From positions 80,958-144,957 of the forward strand of contig JAFWDQ010000021.1 of assembly GCA_017516065.1 (NCBI GenBank): 64,000 bases of DNA. The letters are read 5' to 3'. The notes under the pieces are model-generated. The model saw only the letters and a program-made list of their open reading frames with translations. It was not told where the DNA came from and did not search any database. This document shows positions 37,858 to 47,491 of the stretch, piece after piece. The DNA is from Oscillospiraceae bacterium (GTDB taxonomy: Bacteria > Bacillota > Clostridia > Oscillospirales > Oscillospiraceae). Position 1 is the stretch's first letter, and each line of letters opens with the position of its first letter. A program made the translations under genes and the position numbers.

Positions 37858-40239
37858 CTACTGTTTCATCGTCACCACCGTCACGCCGTCCTCGCCCTCA
37901 CCGTAGCGTCCGGGGCGAAAACTCTTCACGTATCGGCAGCTGCGCAGATAGGTCCGCACGGCGTTTCGAAGCGCGCCTGTGCCCTTCCCGTGGATCAGCC
38001 GCACCGTCTCCATGTGGGTCAAAGAGGCGCGGTCCAGGAACTGCTCCGTCAGCGCCAGGGCCTCGTCGGCGGTCATGCCCCGGAGATCCAGCTCCAGAGG
38101 CGGCTTCGAGGCCTGGAATTCATGGGCCTGGGTCCGGGGCTCCTGTCTGCGGGCCGGAGGCTCCTTCTCCGTGACCCGGACATCCTCCTGCCGGGCGGTG
38201 AGCTTCATGGCTCCCGCCTGGAGGCTCAGGCTGCCGTCCTTGAGCACCTCCAGCACCGTGGCGGCGGCACCGCCCATGGTGAGGACGATGACTGTGTCTC
38301 CTGCCTCCGCAAGTCGGAGCATGGGCGGGACCTCCGGAGCCTCCGGTGCGGCGCCGGTGCGATCCTCCGTCTCGTTGATCCGGCGGCGCAGGGCGGCCCG
38401 CGCCTCGTTGGCGCTCTGCCAGTCCTGGCCCTTGGCCTGCCGTTTGCGCATCTCGTCCAGCTCGGCAAAAACGCTGTCCGCCGTGTCCCGGGCGTCGTCC
38501 AATATCTCCCGGGCCTCCTGACGGGCCGTTTCCGTGATCTTGTCCCGCTGGGTCTGCATCTCGGCTTTGAGCTTCCCCGCCGCTTCCCGGTCCTCCTCCG
38601 CCTGTCGGCGCAGGACCTCCGCCTCCCGGCGCTCCTTCTCCATGGCCTGCCGCTGGGCCTCCATCTGGGTCAGCACGTCCTCGAAGCGGAGGCTGCCGGT
38701 ATCCAGCTGCTCCCGGGCCCGGGAAAGCACCTCCTCCGACAGGCCCAGCCGCCGGGCAATTGCAAAGGCATTGGATTTGCCGGGCACGCCGATGAGAAGA
38801 CGATACGTGGGCTGCAGAGTCTCCACATCGAATTCGCAGGAGGCGTTGCAGACCCGGGGGGTCGTCATGGCGAAGACCTTCAGCTCCGCGTAGTGGGTGG
38901 TGGCGGCCACAAGGGCCCCCTGCCGCCGGGTCTGCTGGATGATGGACACGGCCAGGGCCGCGCCCTCCACAGGGTCCGTGCCGGCCCCCAGCTCGTCGAA
39001 GAGGGTCAGCGTCTCCTCGTCCGCCTGGGCCAGGATCTCCACGATGTTGCCCATGTGGGCGGAGAAGGTGGAAAGGTTCTGCTCAATGCTCTGCTCGTCG
39101 CCGATGTCCGCCAGCACGGCCCGGAACACCGGCATCTGACTGCCGTCCGCCGTGGGCAGATGCAGGCCGCACTGGGCCATGAGGCACAGCAGGCCCAGAG
39201 TCTTCAGCGTCACTGTCTTGCCGCCGGTGTTGGGGCCGGTGATGACCATGGCATCGAAGTCCTCCCCCAGGCGGATGTCGATGGGGACGGCCGTCTCCCG
39301 GTCCAGCAGGGGGTGTCTCGCCTTTCGCAGGACGATGGACCGGTCCTGCACCAGAGCGGGAGGCATGGCGTTCATCCGCTGGGACAGCTTGCCCCGGGCG
39401 AAAATGAGGTCCAGTTCCACCAGATACGCGTAGTCCTGAAGGATGTCCTCTCCGTGGGCCGCCGTCTCCGCCGACAGTTCGGCCAGGATACGGTCGATCT
39501 CCTGCTGCTCCCTGGCCTCCAGCTCCCGGAGCTTGTTGTTGGCCTGTACGGCGCTCATGGGCTCGATGAATACCGTGGCGCCGCTGGAGGACATATCGTG
39601 GATCAGACCCGGCACATCGCCCCGGTGCTCCGCCTTCACGGGCACCACGTAGCGGCCGTTGCGCATGGTGATGATGTTCTCCTGCAGGATCTTCGAGTAG
39701 TGGGCAGAGCTGATCATCCGCTGCAGCACCTCCCGGACTTTGGCCGCGGCGGCGCGCATGTGGCGGCGGATATCCGCCAGCTCCGGGGACGCGGTGTCGG
39801 CAATCTCATCCTCGGAGAGGATGGACCGGGTGATGCGGTCCTCCAGGTAGCGGTTGGCATGGATGGCCCGGAACAGGTCGTCGATGACCGTCGGTTCCTT
39901 TCTGTCCTCGCTGCCGTACTCCCGGGCGGTCCGGGCCGTACGGAGGACTCCGGCCACGTCCAGCAGCTCTCGGGGATTCAGAGCGCCGCCCATCTGAGCC
40001 CGCCGGACCACGGCGGCCAGGGGCTTGAGGCCGGAAAAATAGGGAGCGCCCTGAACGCGCATCATGTCACAGGCCGCCGTGGTCTCCGCCTGGAGCCGCA
40101 CCGCCTCCGCGTAGTAGGGCGTCGGCGTCAGGCTGGCGGCCCGTTCCTTGGCCTCCTCGCTGACCGCCTCCGCCGCCAGCAGTTCCAGGATCCGCGGCAG
40201 TTCCAGCACGCGGATGGATTTTGCAAAAAGTTCGTCCAT
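37858..40239 (-). CDS. mutS2: MutS2 endonuclease / ribosome-rescue ATPase
   Basis: 793 aa from ATG at 40239 (AAGGAG upstream); an extension to 40467 would read through recO. The MutS-type core has Walker A ITGPNTGGKTVTLKT and FDELGAGTDP, followed by a long coiled coil (about 500-600) and the C-terminal Smr nuclease domain (LELDLRGMTADEAL, IHGKGTGAL). The family suppresses homologous recombination in some bacteria and splits stalled ribosomes in Bacillus. Last gene of the yqfC-to-mutS2 operon. Confidence 0.97.
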   Translation of the reverse strand: MDELFAKSIRVLELPRILELLAAEAVSEEAKERAASLTPTPYYAEAVRLQAETTAACDMMRVQGAPYFSGLKPLAAVVRRAQMGGALNPRELLDVAGVLRTARTAREYGSEDRKEPTVIDDLFRAIHANRYLEDRITRSILSEDEIADTASPELADIRRHMRAAAAKVREVLQRMISSAHYSKILQENIITMRNGRYVVPVKAEHRGDVPGLIHDMSSSGATVFIEPMSAVQANNKLRELEAREQQEIDRILAELSAETAAHGEDILQDYAYLVELDLIFARGKLSQRMNAMPPALVQDRSIVLRKARHPLLDRETAVPIDIRLGEDFDAMVITGPNTGGKTVTLKTLGLLCLMAQCGLHLPTADGSQMPVFRAVLADIGDEQSIEQNLSTFSAHMGNIVEILAQADEETLTLFDELGAGTDPVEGAALAVSIIQQTRRQGALVAATTHYAELKVFAMTTPRVCNASCEFDVETLQPTYRLLIGVPGKSNAFAIARRLGLSEEVLSRAREQLDTGSLRFEDVLTQMEAQRQAMEKERREAEVLRRQAEEDREAAGKLKAEMQTQRDKITETARQEAREILDDARDTADSVFAELDEMRKRQAKGQDWQSANEARAALRRRINETEDRTGAAPEAPEVPPMLRLAEAGDTVIVLTMGGAAATVLEVLKDGSLSLQAGAMKLTARQEDVRVTEKEPPARRQEPRTQAHEFQASKPPLELDLRGMTADEALALTEQFLDRASLTHMETVRLIHGKGTGALRNAVRTYLRSCRYVKSFRPGRYGEGEDGVTVVTMKQ

Positions 40240-40250
40240 GCTCGCTCTCC

Positions 40251-41000
40251 TTATTCGCTCCGGATCTGGTGATAATACGTCAGCGTGCGGAAGGACCGGT
40301 CCAGCTGGGCCAGCAGAAACGCCTCGCAGGCCTCCTCCATCCGCCCCAGGGCATCGGCCTCCAGTCGGAAGGCATACAGCCGTCTGGCCGGACAGTCCAG
40401 CACATACCGCATGGCGGCAAGACTGCCTTGGCACAGGGCCGACCGGGCCGCCTCGCCGGAACAGCATCCGGCACAGCAGAGCAGTCCCTCCCGCAGGTCC
40501 AGACAGGGCCCCTCCGGCATCTCCCGCCCGCAGACGGCGCAGTCCTCCAGCCGGGGCGCAAAGCCCATCATGGCCATGAGGCGCAGTTCAAAGGCCGCCT
40601 TGATCTGGCCCGTCGGCGCTGTCTGCTGCCCCAGGGCGTACAGGGCGTTGAGCACCAGCGGCAGAAGCTCCGGAGACGCAGTGTCTCCCTCAGACAGCTG
40701 TTCCGCCAGTTCGGCGAAGTAGCAGCCCAGAGCCAGTCGCTCCACGTCGGCGCGCAGAGGCAGGAACTGCTCGATGGTGGCGGCGGCGTCCAGGGTGCAC
40801 GTGCCCCGGTACCTGAAGAGGGTCAGCTCCCCATAGGTCAGCAGCTGTGTGGCGGCGGCAAGCGGGCTGTTTTTCTGCCGGGCCCGACGGGCCAGCACCG
40901 TCCGCTTTTCCCCGCTCTCCAGCAGCACCGTCAGCAGACGGTGGGCCTCCTTGTAATCCGTGACCCGCAGGATCAGGCCACGGGCAACCTCCGTACTCAT
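40251..41000 (-). CDS. recO: DNA repair protein RecO
   Basis: 249 aa. The N-terminal OB fold begins ARGLILRVTDYKEAHRLLTV; a four-cysteine zinc site is seen in CAVCG and CCAGCC. RecO loads RecA with RecR on gapped DNA. Its ATG shares ATGA with the era stop, and mutS2 begins 11 bases after its end. Confidence 0.96.
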   Translation of the reverse strand: MSTEVARGLILRVTDYKEAHRLLTVLLESGEKRTVLARRARQKNSPLAAATQLLTYGELTLFRYRGTCTLDAAATIEQFLPLRADVERLALGCYFAELAEQLSEGDTASPELLPLVLNALYALGQQTAPTGQIKAAFELRLMAMMGFAPRLEDCAVCGREMPEGPCLDLREGLLCCAGCCSGEAARSALCQGSLAAMRYVLDCPARRLYAFRLEADALGRMEEACEAFLLAQLDRSFRTLTYYHQIRSE

Positions 41001-41890
41001 TCCGTATAGCCGAAACCGCGGATGTAATTCTGGTTGTCCCGCCAGTTCTCCCTGATCTTCACCACGGTCTCCATATAGACCTTCGCCCCCATGAACCGCT
41101 CGATCTCCTGCCGGGCAGCGGAGGCGATCTTCTTCACTGTCTCGCCCTTTTTGCCGATGATGATGCCCTTATGGCTCTCCTTTTCACAGTAGATAGTCAC
41201 ATACAGGTCGATAATGCCGTCGTTCCGCTCGGTGAAGCGGGTCACCTCCACGGCGGTGCCGTGAGGCACCTCCTGCTGCAGGTACAGCAGCAGCTTTTCC
41301 CGCACCAGCTCCGCCACGATCTGGCGCTCCGGCTGGTCCGTGGTCATGTCGTCGGTAAAGAGGGCCGGGCCCTCCTGCGCAAAGGTCTCCAGTACGTCCA
41401 GCAGCTCCTCCACACCCTCGTTTTGCTTCGCGCTGATGGGCACGATGGCCTGAAAGTCCATGGCCTGCCGGTAGACGTCGATGACTGCCAGCAGGTCCTC
41501 CTTGGGTACCGTGTCGATCTTGTTGATGACCAGCACCGCCGGGAGCTTCGCCTCCCGGACCCTGTCCATGAGCTGCTGCTCCGGGTCACCGATGACGGGC
41601 CGCGGCTCCGCCAGGATCGCCACGGCGTCCACATCCGCGATGGAGGCGCGTACCACGCTGACCATATAGTCCCCCAGCCGGGTCTTTGCCCTGTGGAGGC
41701 CCGGGGTATCCAGAAAGATGAATTGGGTCTCCCCTCTGTTCCGGATGCCGCAGATGCGGTTCCGGGTGGTCTGGGGCTTCGGCGTAACGATGGCCACCTT
41801 CTCCCCCACGATGGCGTTGAGGAGGGTGGACTTTCCTACGTTGGGCCGTCCGGCCAGGGTGATCATCGCTGTTTTTTTGATCTCAGTCAC
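40997..41890 (-). CDS. era: GTPase Era
   Basis: About 297 aa. GTG at 41890 is favoured (AGGAG ten bases upstream); a GTG three codons earlier is too close to it. GTPase motifs: G1 GRPNVGKST, G3 DTPGLH, G4 NKID; the KH domain has GKKGETVKKI. Era binds 16S rRNA and is needed for 30S assembly. Overlaps the end of ybeY by 8 bases, as commonly seen for ybeY-era-recO. Confidence 0.97.
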   Translation of the reverse strand: MTEIKKTAMITLAGRPNVGKSTLLNAIVGEKVAIVTPKPQTTRNRICGIRNRGETQFIFLDTPGLHRAKTRLGDYMVSVVRASIADVDAVAILAEPRPVIGDPEQQLMDRVREAKLPAVLVINKIDTVPKEDLLAVIDVYRQAMDFQAIVPISAKQNEGVEELLDVLETFAQEGPALFTDDMTTDQPERQIVAELVREKLLLYLQQEVPHGTAVEVTRFTERNDGIIDLYVTIYCEKESHKGIIIGKKGETVKKIASAARQEIERFMGAKVYMETVVKIRENWRDNQNYIRGFGYTE

Positions 41891-42392
41891 GGTCCTCACG
41901 CTCCTTTCCCCGGCCCAGGCGGGTCATGATGAGCTTCTCCCGCTCCCGCATCCGGGCCTTCTCAGGGCCCTCATCCGTATGGTCGTAGCCCAACAGGTGC
42001 AGCACAGAGTGGACCGTCAGGTACATCAGCTCCCGCTCCGTGCTGTGGCCGTACTCCGCCGCCTGGGATTCCACCCGCTCCAGAGACAGAGCCATGTCCC
42101 CCAGGAGAAGGCGGCCCGTCTCCGGGTCTTCGTCGCAGAGATCCGGGTCGAAGGCGCCGGGGATCTGCTCCGAGGCGGGAAAGCTGAGGACATCCGTGGG
42201 CCTGTCTATATCCCGGAAATCCCGGTTCAGCTCCCGGATATGCGCGTCGTCGGTGAGCAGGACGCTGACGGACACCGGGGTCGTAACGCCCTCCGCCTGA
42301 AGAGCCTCCCTCACAGCTTTTTTGACGGACCGGTACGCCTGGGGCATGCCCAGACCCGGGCCCGTCCGGGTCACGGTGATCTCCGCGATCAT
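41883..42392 (-). CDS. ybeY: Endoribonuclease YbeY
   Basis: 169 aa. Zinc motif HSVLHLLGYDH (H-x3-H-x5-H) and the upstream NRDFRDIDRPTDVLSFP are diagnostic. It takes part in 16S rRNA 3'-end maturation and ribosome quality control. The ATG at 42392 shares four bases with the phoH stop. Confidence 0.97.
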   Translation of the reverse strand: MIAEITVTRTGPGLGMPQAYRSVKKAVREALQAEGVTTPVSVSVLLTDDAHIRELNRDFRDIDRPTDVLSFPASEQIPGAFDPDLCDEDPETGRLLLGDMALSLERVESQAAEYGHSTERELMYLTVHSVLHLLGYDHTDEGPEKARMREREKLIMTRLGRGKEREDRD

Positions 42393-43378
42393 CGTCTGCC
42401 GCCTCCCTTCGCCCGGTCCTGCTTCTTCGCCTTCTCATAGTCGTCATAGGCCTTGACGATGCGCTGGACGATGACGTGGCGCACCACGTCGCTGCCGGTG
42501 AGGGTGCACTGGGCGATACCCTCCACGTTCTGCAGCACCCGCATGGCCTCCTTCAGGCCGCTGGCCTTGTCCGGCGGCAGGTCGATCTGGGTTATGTCTC
42601 CGGTGATGACCACCTTGGAGCCGAAACCGATCCGGGTGAGGAACATCTTCATCTGCTCCCGGGAGGTGTTCTGGGCCTCGTCCAGGATGATGAAGGAGTC
42701 GTCCAGAGTCCGGCCGCGCATGTAGGCCAGGGGGGCCACCTCGATATTGCCGCGCTCCAGATATTTGTGGTAGGCGTCCACTCCCAGCATCTCAAAGAGG
42801 GCGTCGTACAGGGGCCGCAGGTAGGGGTCCACCTTGTTTTGCAGGTCGCCGGGAAGGAAGCCCAGCTTCTCCCCCGCCTCCACGGCGGGCCGGGTGAGGA
42901 TGATACGGTTGACCTGCTTGTCCCGAAACGCCGCAACTGCGGCGGCCACGGCCAGATACGTCTTGCCGGTGCCCGCCGGGCCGATGCCCAGGGTGACGAT
43001 GTTCTTCCCGATGGCTTCAATATATTTCTTCTGGCCCAGGGTCTTGGCCTTGATGGGCTTGCCCCGGGCGGTGACGCAGAGCACGTCCCCGGCCAGCTGG
43101 CCGATCTCCCCGGACCGGCCGTTCCGCACCAGATCCAGGATGTACCGCACGTTCTGATTGTCGATGACCTCGCCCCGGCTGAGGAGAGACAGCAGGCCCT
43201 CCACCGTCTGGACGCCCTGGAGGACGGCCTCGCCCTCCCCGATCACCTTCAGTTCCTCCTCGCGGTTGACGATGCTCACGCCCAGTTCCCGCTCGATGGT
43301 TCGGATATTCTCATCGAAGGAGCCGAACAGCGCCACGGCCTCCTCCATACGTTCCAGACTGATCGTCTGTTCTGTCAT
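42389..43378 (-). CDS. phoH: PhoH-family ATPase
   Basis: 329 aa from ATG at 43378 (AAGGGG upstream; an alternative five codons earlier lacks it). Walker A GPAGTGKTYLA and Walker B FIILDEAQNT of the PhoH/YlaK NTPase, with an N-terminal KH-like region. It is almost always beside ybeY; RNA-related function is inferred from that pairing. Confidence 0.95.
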   Translation of the reverse strand: MTEQTISLERMEEAVALFGSFDENIRTIERELGVSIVNREEELKVIGEGEAVLQGVQTVEGLLSLLSRGEVIDNQNVRYILDLVRNGRSGEIGQLAGDVLCVTARGKPIKAKTLGQKKYIEAIGKNIVTLGIGPAGTGKTYLAVAAAVAAFRDKQVNRIILTRPAVEAGEKLGFLPGDLQNKVDPYLRPLYDALFEMLGVDAYHKYLERGNIEVAPLAYMRGRTLDDSFIILDEAQNTSREQMKMFLTRIGFGSKVVITGDITQIDLPPDKASGLKEAMRVLQNVEGIAQCTLTGSDVVRHVIVQRIVKAYDDYEKAKKQDRAKGGGRR

Positions 43379-43393
43379 TGGCATCCCCTTCAC

Positions 43394-44620
43394 TCATGTG
43401 TTCTCTTCACTCTGCTCCGGCTCCCGGGCCGGTACGCTTTTGCCGATCTGCTCCTCGCACTCCGCCCGGAGGGTCACCAGGAGCAGACCGTTTCGCTCCT
43501 CCACGGTGATTTCCTGCTCCGTGACCTCGCCGTCGTCCCCCACGTCCGCTTTCAGCGTGGCGGTGAGACGCTCTGTGAGCAGCCGCTCCGCCGACGCCCG
43601 GTCCAGAGGGCGCTCCACAGGCTCATACGGCCGCAGGATCTCCCGGATCAGCGTCACCGGCAGCACCACGTCTCCCGGCAGACGCAGGGAACTCTCTATT
43701 GTCATTTTATCATAGTTCCCCGGTAGAATACCACCCTTTGGATAGAAATTTATTCTCCGGATGCCCCACAGCAGGGCATACCGTGTCCGCTCCGGTCCGG
43801 TGTACGCCTTGCCTGTCACCGTCAGGGGCGTCTCCAGCGTCAGGGTCCGCCAGGTCCGGGCGTAGATCCGGGCCATGGCCCGGACCCGGCGGGTCCCCAG
43901 ATCTACGGTGCCGCCCTCCGGCCGCCGCACCTCGTAGATGCCCCGGACCAGTACGTCTCCGGTGATCACCGTGGAGCCCGGCGCCACCTGTTCCTCGCCC
44001 CGAAGCACCTCCATCCGCGTAATGAGCCCGTCCCGCTCCGCCAGCAGGTCCATGGGAGTGCGCTCGTCTACGATCTCCGGCACCGGCTGCCGCTCCCGGA
44101 CGATGACCTCCGCTTTTGACCCGGAGAGATTCACCGTCAGCCAGGACAGCTCCGGCATGGCCAGCAGGACCTTGTGCTTCACGGCGTTTGTGTCCAGGGC
44201 AGGGCCGTAGACGCCGAAGTGCACCCCCGCCAGCCGCAGTTCCTGCTGGATCCGCGGGGTGGGCACCGTTTCGTTGCCCGTCACCTCCACCGCTAAAATC
44301 ACCCGGGAGAGGACGAGAACCGCCAGCAGAAAGCAGACAAAGCCCCCCAGCAGGGCGTACCGCCGGCGCATACGGCCCAGAAAGAAGGGCACGCCCCGGC
44401 GGCGGGTCTCCCGCAGGTCGCACATGGCCCGGCGGGCCAGTCCCCGGACCCGGCGGCGGTCCCGCCGGAAGATCCGGACCTGGAAGCAAGTTGGTGACCG
44501 CCATTCCAGCCCCCAGAAGGGCACCCTCTCCTGGGCCAGCAGGTTCAGCAGGCGCTCCGGGTACGCCCCCTCCGCCTCCATGGTCACATGGCCCCGGAGC
44601 AGATGGATGATCCCCTGCAT
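43394..44620 (-). CDS. yqfD: Sporulation protein YqfD
   Basis: 408 aa, ATG at 44620 overlapping the yqfC stop by one base. A single hydrophobic helix near residues 90-112 divides a short N-terminal part from a large external region (VEVTGNETVPTPRI onward). The family is required for normal sporulation in Bacillus/Clostridia and is transcribed with yqfC ahead of phoH. An upstream extension to 45085 is a shadow of the yqfC frame. Confidence 0.93.
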   Translation of the reverse strand: MQGIIHLLRGHVTMEAEGAYPERLLNLLAQERVPFWGLEWRSPTCFQVRIFRRDRRRVRGLARRAMCDLRETRRRGVPFFLGRMRRRYALLGGFVCFLLAVLVLSRVILAVEVTGNETVPTPRIQQELRLAGVHFGVYGPALDTNAVKHKVLLAMPELSWLTVNLSGSKAEVIVRERQPVPEIVDERTPMDLLAERDGLITRMEVLRGEEQVAPGSTVITGDVLVRGIYEVRRPEGGTVDLGTRRVRAMARIYARTWRTLTLETPLTVTGKAYTGPERTRYALLWGIRRINFYPKGGILPGNYDKMTIESSLRLPGDVVLPVTLIREILRPYEPVERPLDRASAERLLTERLTATLKADVGDDGEVTEQEITVEERNGLLLVTLRAECEEQIGKSVPAREPEQSEENT

Positions 44621-44907
44621 CACACAGCCCCCTCTTCGCCTGAAAAATCGATCTGCAGGAGCAGGCCCGTGATCAGCAGCTCCCGGTCGTTCATGGCCCG
44701 GAGGGTCAGATCCGTACCCCGGACGCAGACCTCGCTGCGGCCGGCGGAGATCCGGATCTCCGTATCGCTGTAGTTCAGGATGCCCCGGTGGTTCTCCATC
44801 CGCAGTTCCCGGCCTCCCGTTACCTCCAGCCGGAATTCTCCGGCCACCGCCTCCCCCGGCAGATCGAAGGTCTCCGCCAGCCGGGCCAGCAGCGTCTGTC
44901 CGTCCAT
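44620..44907 (-). CDS. yqfC: Sporulation protein YqfC
   Basis: 95 aa of the YabP/YqfC family: ending in SxxxLLITGxxLQIDF-like strands, here RELLITGLLLQIDF. First gene of the operon yqfC-yqfD-phoH-ybeY-era-recO-mutS2. Upstream, CATAGAGT resembles a SigE -10 box (CATACA-T), but the -35 is unclear, so sporulation-specific control is only suggested. Confidence 0.92.
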   Translation of the reverse strand: MDGQTLLARLAETFDLPGEAVAGEFRLEVTGGRELRMENHRGILNYSDTEIRISAGRSEVCVRGTDLTLRAMNDRELLITGLLLQIDFSGEEGAV

Positions 44908-45003
44908 GCTCCCGCCCCCTCTCTGTGCACTCTATGCGGAAAGGGGGCAAACCTTGCCTGCCGGGCGCATAGGTATGGCTATTCCCGTCAAGGAGGTGTT
45001 TCC

Positions 45004-46140
45004 ATGGGCCGCGCTCTTCGTGTCGGCGGCGGGCTGCTCCTGCTGCTTCTGCTGCTGGGGCTGCTGCGGTATCCCGCCCAGGCACTGCAGGCCGCCCGGG
45101 ACAGTCTGGCCCTGTGCCTTCAGGTGGTGGTGCCGTCCCTGTTCCCTTTTTTCGTGCTGTCCTCCCTTCTCGTAGAGCTGGGCCTTGCCCGGGCCGCAGG
45201 GCGGGTCCTGCGGCCCGTGATGGGGCCGCTGTTCCACACCGGCGGCGCCGGGGCAGCGGCCCTGGCTCTGGGGCTCATCGGAGGCTATCCCGTGGGGGCC
45301 CGGACCGCCGCGGAGCTGTACCGGAGGGGCCTGTGCTCCCGGGCGGAGACGGAACGGCTGCTGGGCTTCTGCAACAACTCCGGGCCGGCGTTCTTTTTGG
45401 GAGTCATCGGCGCAACGATGGGCAGTCGTGCAGGGCTTCTGCTCTACGGCGTCCATGTCCTGGCGGCCCTCCTCACCGGCCTTCTGCTCCGGGGACGGCA
45501 GCCCGCCTCCCCTCTCCGGTCCTCCGGCGTCCGGCGTTGGGAGACGGCACACCTCTCCCCGGCCGCAGCCTTCACCGGCGCCGTTACGGGGGCGCTGCAA
45601 TCCGTGCTGTCCGTCAGCGCCTTCGTGCTGTTTTTCGGTGTGGCGGTCCGGCTGTTGACCGTCTCCGGGATACTGCCGGCTCTGGCCGCCGGACTCGCCG
45701 CTCTGTCCGTGCCCGACGCGCTGGCGGAGCCTCTGCTGGCCGGTCTGCTGGAGATGACCAACGGCATCGCCGGACTCACCGCGGGACCTCTGCCGGGCAG
45801 AGCGGCGGCGGCGGCGTTCCTCATGGGCTGGTCCGGGCTCTCCGTCCACTGTCAGGCGCTGGCCCTGCTTCGGGACACCGGTCTGTCCTTCCGCCGGGGC
45901 GTGGCGGGCAAGGCGATCCACGGGCTGCTGTCCGCGGGGCTCACGGGTTTGATCTTTCGGTTTCTGCCGGCCCCGGCCATGGCCTGTCTCGCGCCAGTCT
46001 CTCTCTCCGCCGGCTCTCCCCGGCCGGTATTTCTCTCCCTGGCGCCGGCCCTGACCGCCTGCGCTCTCTTTTTCCTTTTCTCCCGGGGCGGAAAAAAGCG
46101 GTGGAAAAACACGGGGAGATATGATAAAATGAATCAATAA
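45004..46140 (+). CDS. ylbJ: Sporulation integral membrane protein YlbJ
   Basis: 378 aa, ATG at 45004 with AAGGAGGTG at 44990-44998. About eight hydrophobic helices with the gate-like motifs GGYPVGARTAAELY and CNNSGPAFFLGVIG typical of YlbJ/SpoIIM-type gated membrane proteins. Required for spore cortex formation in Bacillus. Divergent from yqfC with under 100 bases between, so both may share a sporulation-controlled region. Confidence 0.92.
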   Translation: MGRALRVGGGLLLLLLLLGLLRYPAQALQAARDSLALCLQVVVPSLFPFFVLSSLLVELGLARAAGRVLRPVMGPLFHTGGAGAAALALGLIGGYPVGARTAAELYRRGLCSRAETERLLGFCNNSGPAFFLGVIGATMGSRAGLLLYGVHVLAALLTGLLLRGRQPASPLRSSGVRRWETAHLSPAAAFTGAVTGALQSVLSVSAFVLFFGVAVRLLTVSGILPALAAGLAALSVPDALAEPLLAGLLEMTNGIAGLTAGPLPGRAAAAAFLMGWSGLSVHCQALALLRDTGLSFRRGVAGKAIHGLLSAGLTGLIFRFLPAPAMACLAPVSLSAGSPRPVFLSLAPALTACALFFLFSRGGKKRWKNTGRYDKMNQ

Positions 46141-46172
46141 ATTTGTATCTATGGCAGAGGGAGGTCTGTCCT

Positions 46173-46391
46173 GTGCTGTTTCGGAAAGATATTGAGCCCC
46201 GGTGTATCTACTGCTCCCGGGGCAGACCCATCAGCGGCGAAGAGATCGCCTGCCGCCGTCACGGCATCATGTCCGTGGATGACCGCTGCGGCCATTTCCG
46301 CTACGACCCGCTCCGCCGTGTCCCGCCGGTGCCTGCGCCCCTGAAGACGGAGCGTCTGTCGGCGGCCGACTTCGCTCTGGAGGAGGATTGA
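46173..46391 (+). CDS. Small zinc-ribbon-like protein
   Basis: 72 aa from GTG at 46173, with GGGAGG at 46159-46164. A CIYC pair is followed by CRRHGIMSVDDRCGHFRYDP, so four cysteines are arranged as a likely zinc site. A basic/proline tail follows. No function is recognised; it is packed between ylbJ and another zinc-ribbon gene. Confidence 0.75.
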   Translation: MLFRKDIEPRCIYCSRGRPISGEEIACRRHGIMSVDDRCGHFRYDPLRRVPPVPAPLKTERLSAADFALEED

Positions 46392-46393
46392 CC

Positions 46394-46801
46394 ATGGCCC
46401 GGCGTCATTCTCAACATTTCTGCGCCGTCTGCGGCACCCTGCTGGTGGGCGACCGCGACACCTGCCTGCACTGCGGCACCCGTCTGAAGGACGGCGTTGA
46501 CGGCCCCATCGACGTGCCCCCTCCCCAAGACAGCCGGTACGGTCTGATCTCCACCTGGAACTGGTTCGGCGCCATGCTGCTGATGATGATCCCCGGCGTC
46601 AATCTGGTGATGCTGATCCTCTGGGCCTGCGGCAAATGCACCCACAAGCTCCAGCGCCGCAATTTTGCCCGGGGCGCACTGCTGGCGCTGGCGGTGCTGC
46701 TGGTCATCTGTATGCTGGTCTTCTCCACCACCCTGCTGGTGGTCCTCCGCCGTGGTATGGACCCGGTGGCGTATTTCTCCTTTATCCCGGGTGTCGGTTA
46801 G
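46394..46801 (+). CDS. Zinc-ribbon membrane protein
   Basis: 135 aa, ATG at 46394 three bases after the previous stop, GGAGGA upstream. N-terminal CAVCG and CLHCG pairs form a zinc ribbon; two hydrophobic helices follow (about 55-80 and 95-118). No characterised family recognised. It may form a two-gene unit with the preceding small zinc-ribbon protein. Confidence 0.8.
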   Translation: MARRHSQHFCAVCGTLLVGDRDTCLHCGTRLKDGVDGPIDVPPPQDSRYGLISTWNWFGAMLLMMIPGVNLVMLILWACGKCTHKLQRRNFARGALLALAVLLVICMLVFSTTLLVVLRRGMDPVAYFSFIPGVG

Positions 46802-46831
46802 TTTACATAATTCAGGAAGGGGCGAAGCTCT

Positions 46832-47491
46832 ATGAAATCACCTGCTGCGGTGCGGCGGATCCTGGACGCACTGACCCTGAAGTATCCCGACGCCCTGTGC
46901 TCCCTCGATTACGACAAGGACTATGAGCTGCTCTTCTCCGTGCGTCTATCCGCACAGTGCACCGACGCCCGGGTCAATCTCGTCACACCGGTGCTCTTTG
47001 AACGCTATCCCTCTCTGGAGGACCTGGCGGCGGCGGATTTCGACGAGCTGTGCGATATCATCCACTCCTGCGGTTTCTTCCGGGCCAAGGCCCGGGACAT
47101 CATCGCCGCCTCCCGGATGCTGCTGGACGAGTTCGGCGGCAAGGTCCCCGACACCATGGAGGACCTGCTCCGGCTCCCCGGCGTGGGCCGCAAGTCTGCC
47201 AACCTGATCCTGGGGGACGTGTACGCCAAGCCCGCCGTGGTGGCGGACACCCACTGCATCCGCATCGCCGGTCGGCTGGGCCTCACCGACGGCACAAAGG
47301 ACCCGGTGAAAGTGGAAAAGCAGCTCCGGGCCATCCTGCCGCCGGAGGAGTCCAACAATTTCTGCCACCGGATGGTGCTGTTCGGCCGGGAGGTCTGCTC
47401 CGCCCGGAAGCCGAATTGCGGCGGCTGTCCTCTTGCTGAGGACTGCGACTACTGCCGCAGCGCAAAGGAGGATGTCCTTGAATCTGTGTGA
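46832..47491 (+). CDS. nth: Endonuclease III (DNA glycosylase/AP lyase)
   Basis: 219 aa. It removes oxidised pyrimidines. The helix-hairpin-helix LPGVGRKSANLIL carries catalytic Lys121, Asp139 lies in VADTHCIRIAGRLG, and the [4Fe-4S] cluster cysteines are spaced C-x6-C-x2-C-x5-C at the C-terminus (CSARKPNCGGCPLAEDC). AGGAAGG precedes the ATG. The AT-rich 14-mer before it is identical to one before uvrA. Confidence 0.98.
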   Translation: MKSPAAVRRILDALTLKYPDALCSLDYDKDYELLFSVRLSAQCTDARVNLVTPVLFERYPSLEDLAAADFDELCDIIHSCGFFRAKARDIIAASRMLLDEFGGKVPDTMEDLLRLPGVGRKSANLILGDVYAKPAVVADTHCIRIAGRLGLTDGTKDPVKVEKQLRAILPPEESNNFCHRMVLFGREVCSARKPNCGGCPLAEDCDYCRSAKEDVLESV

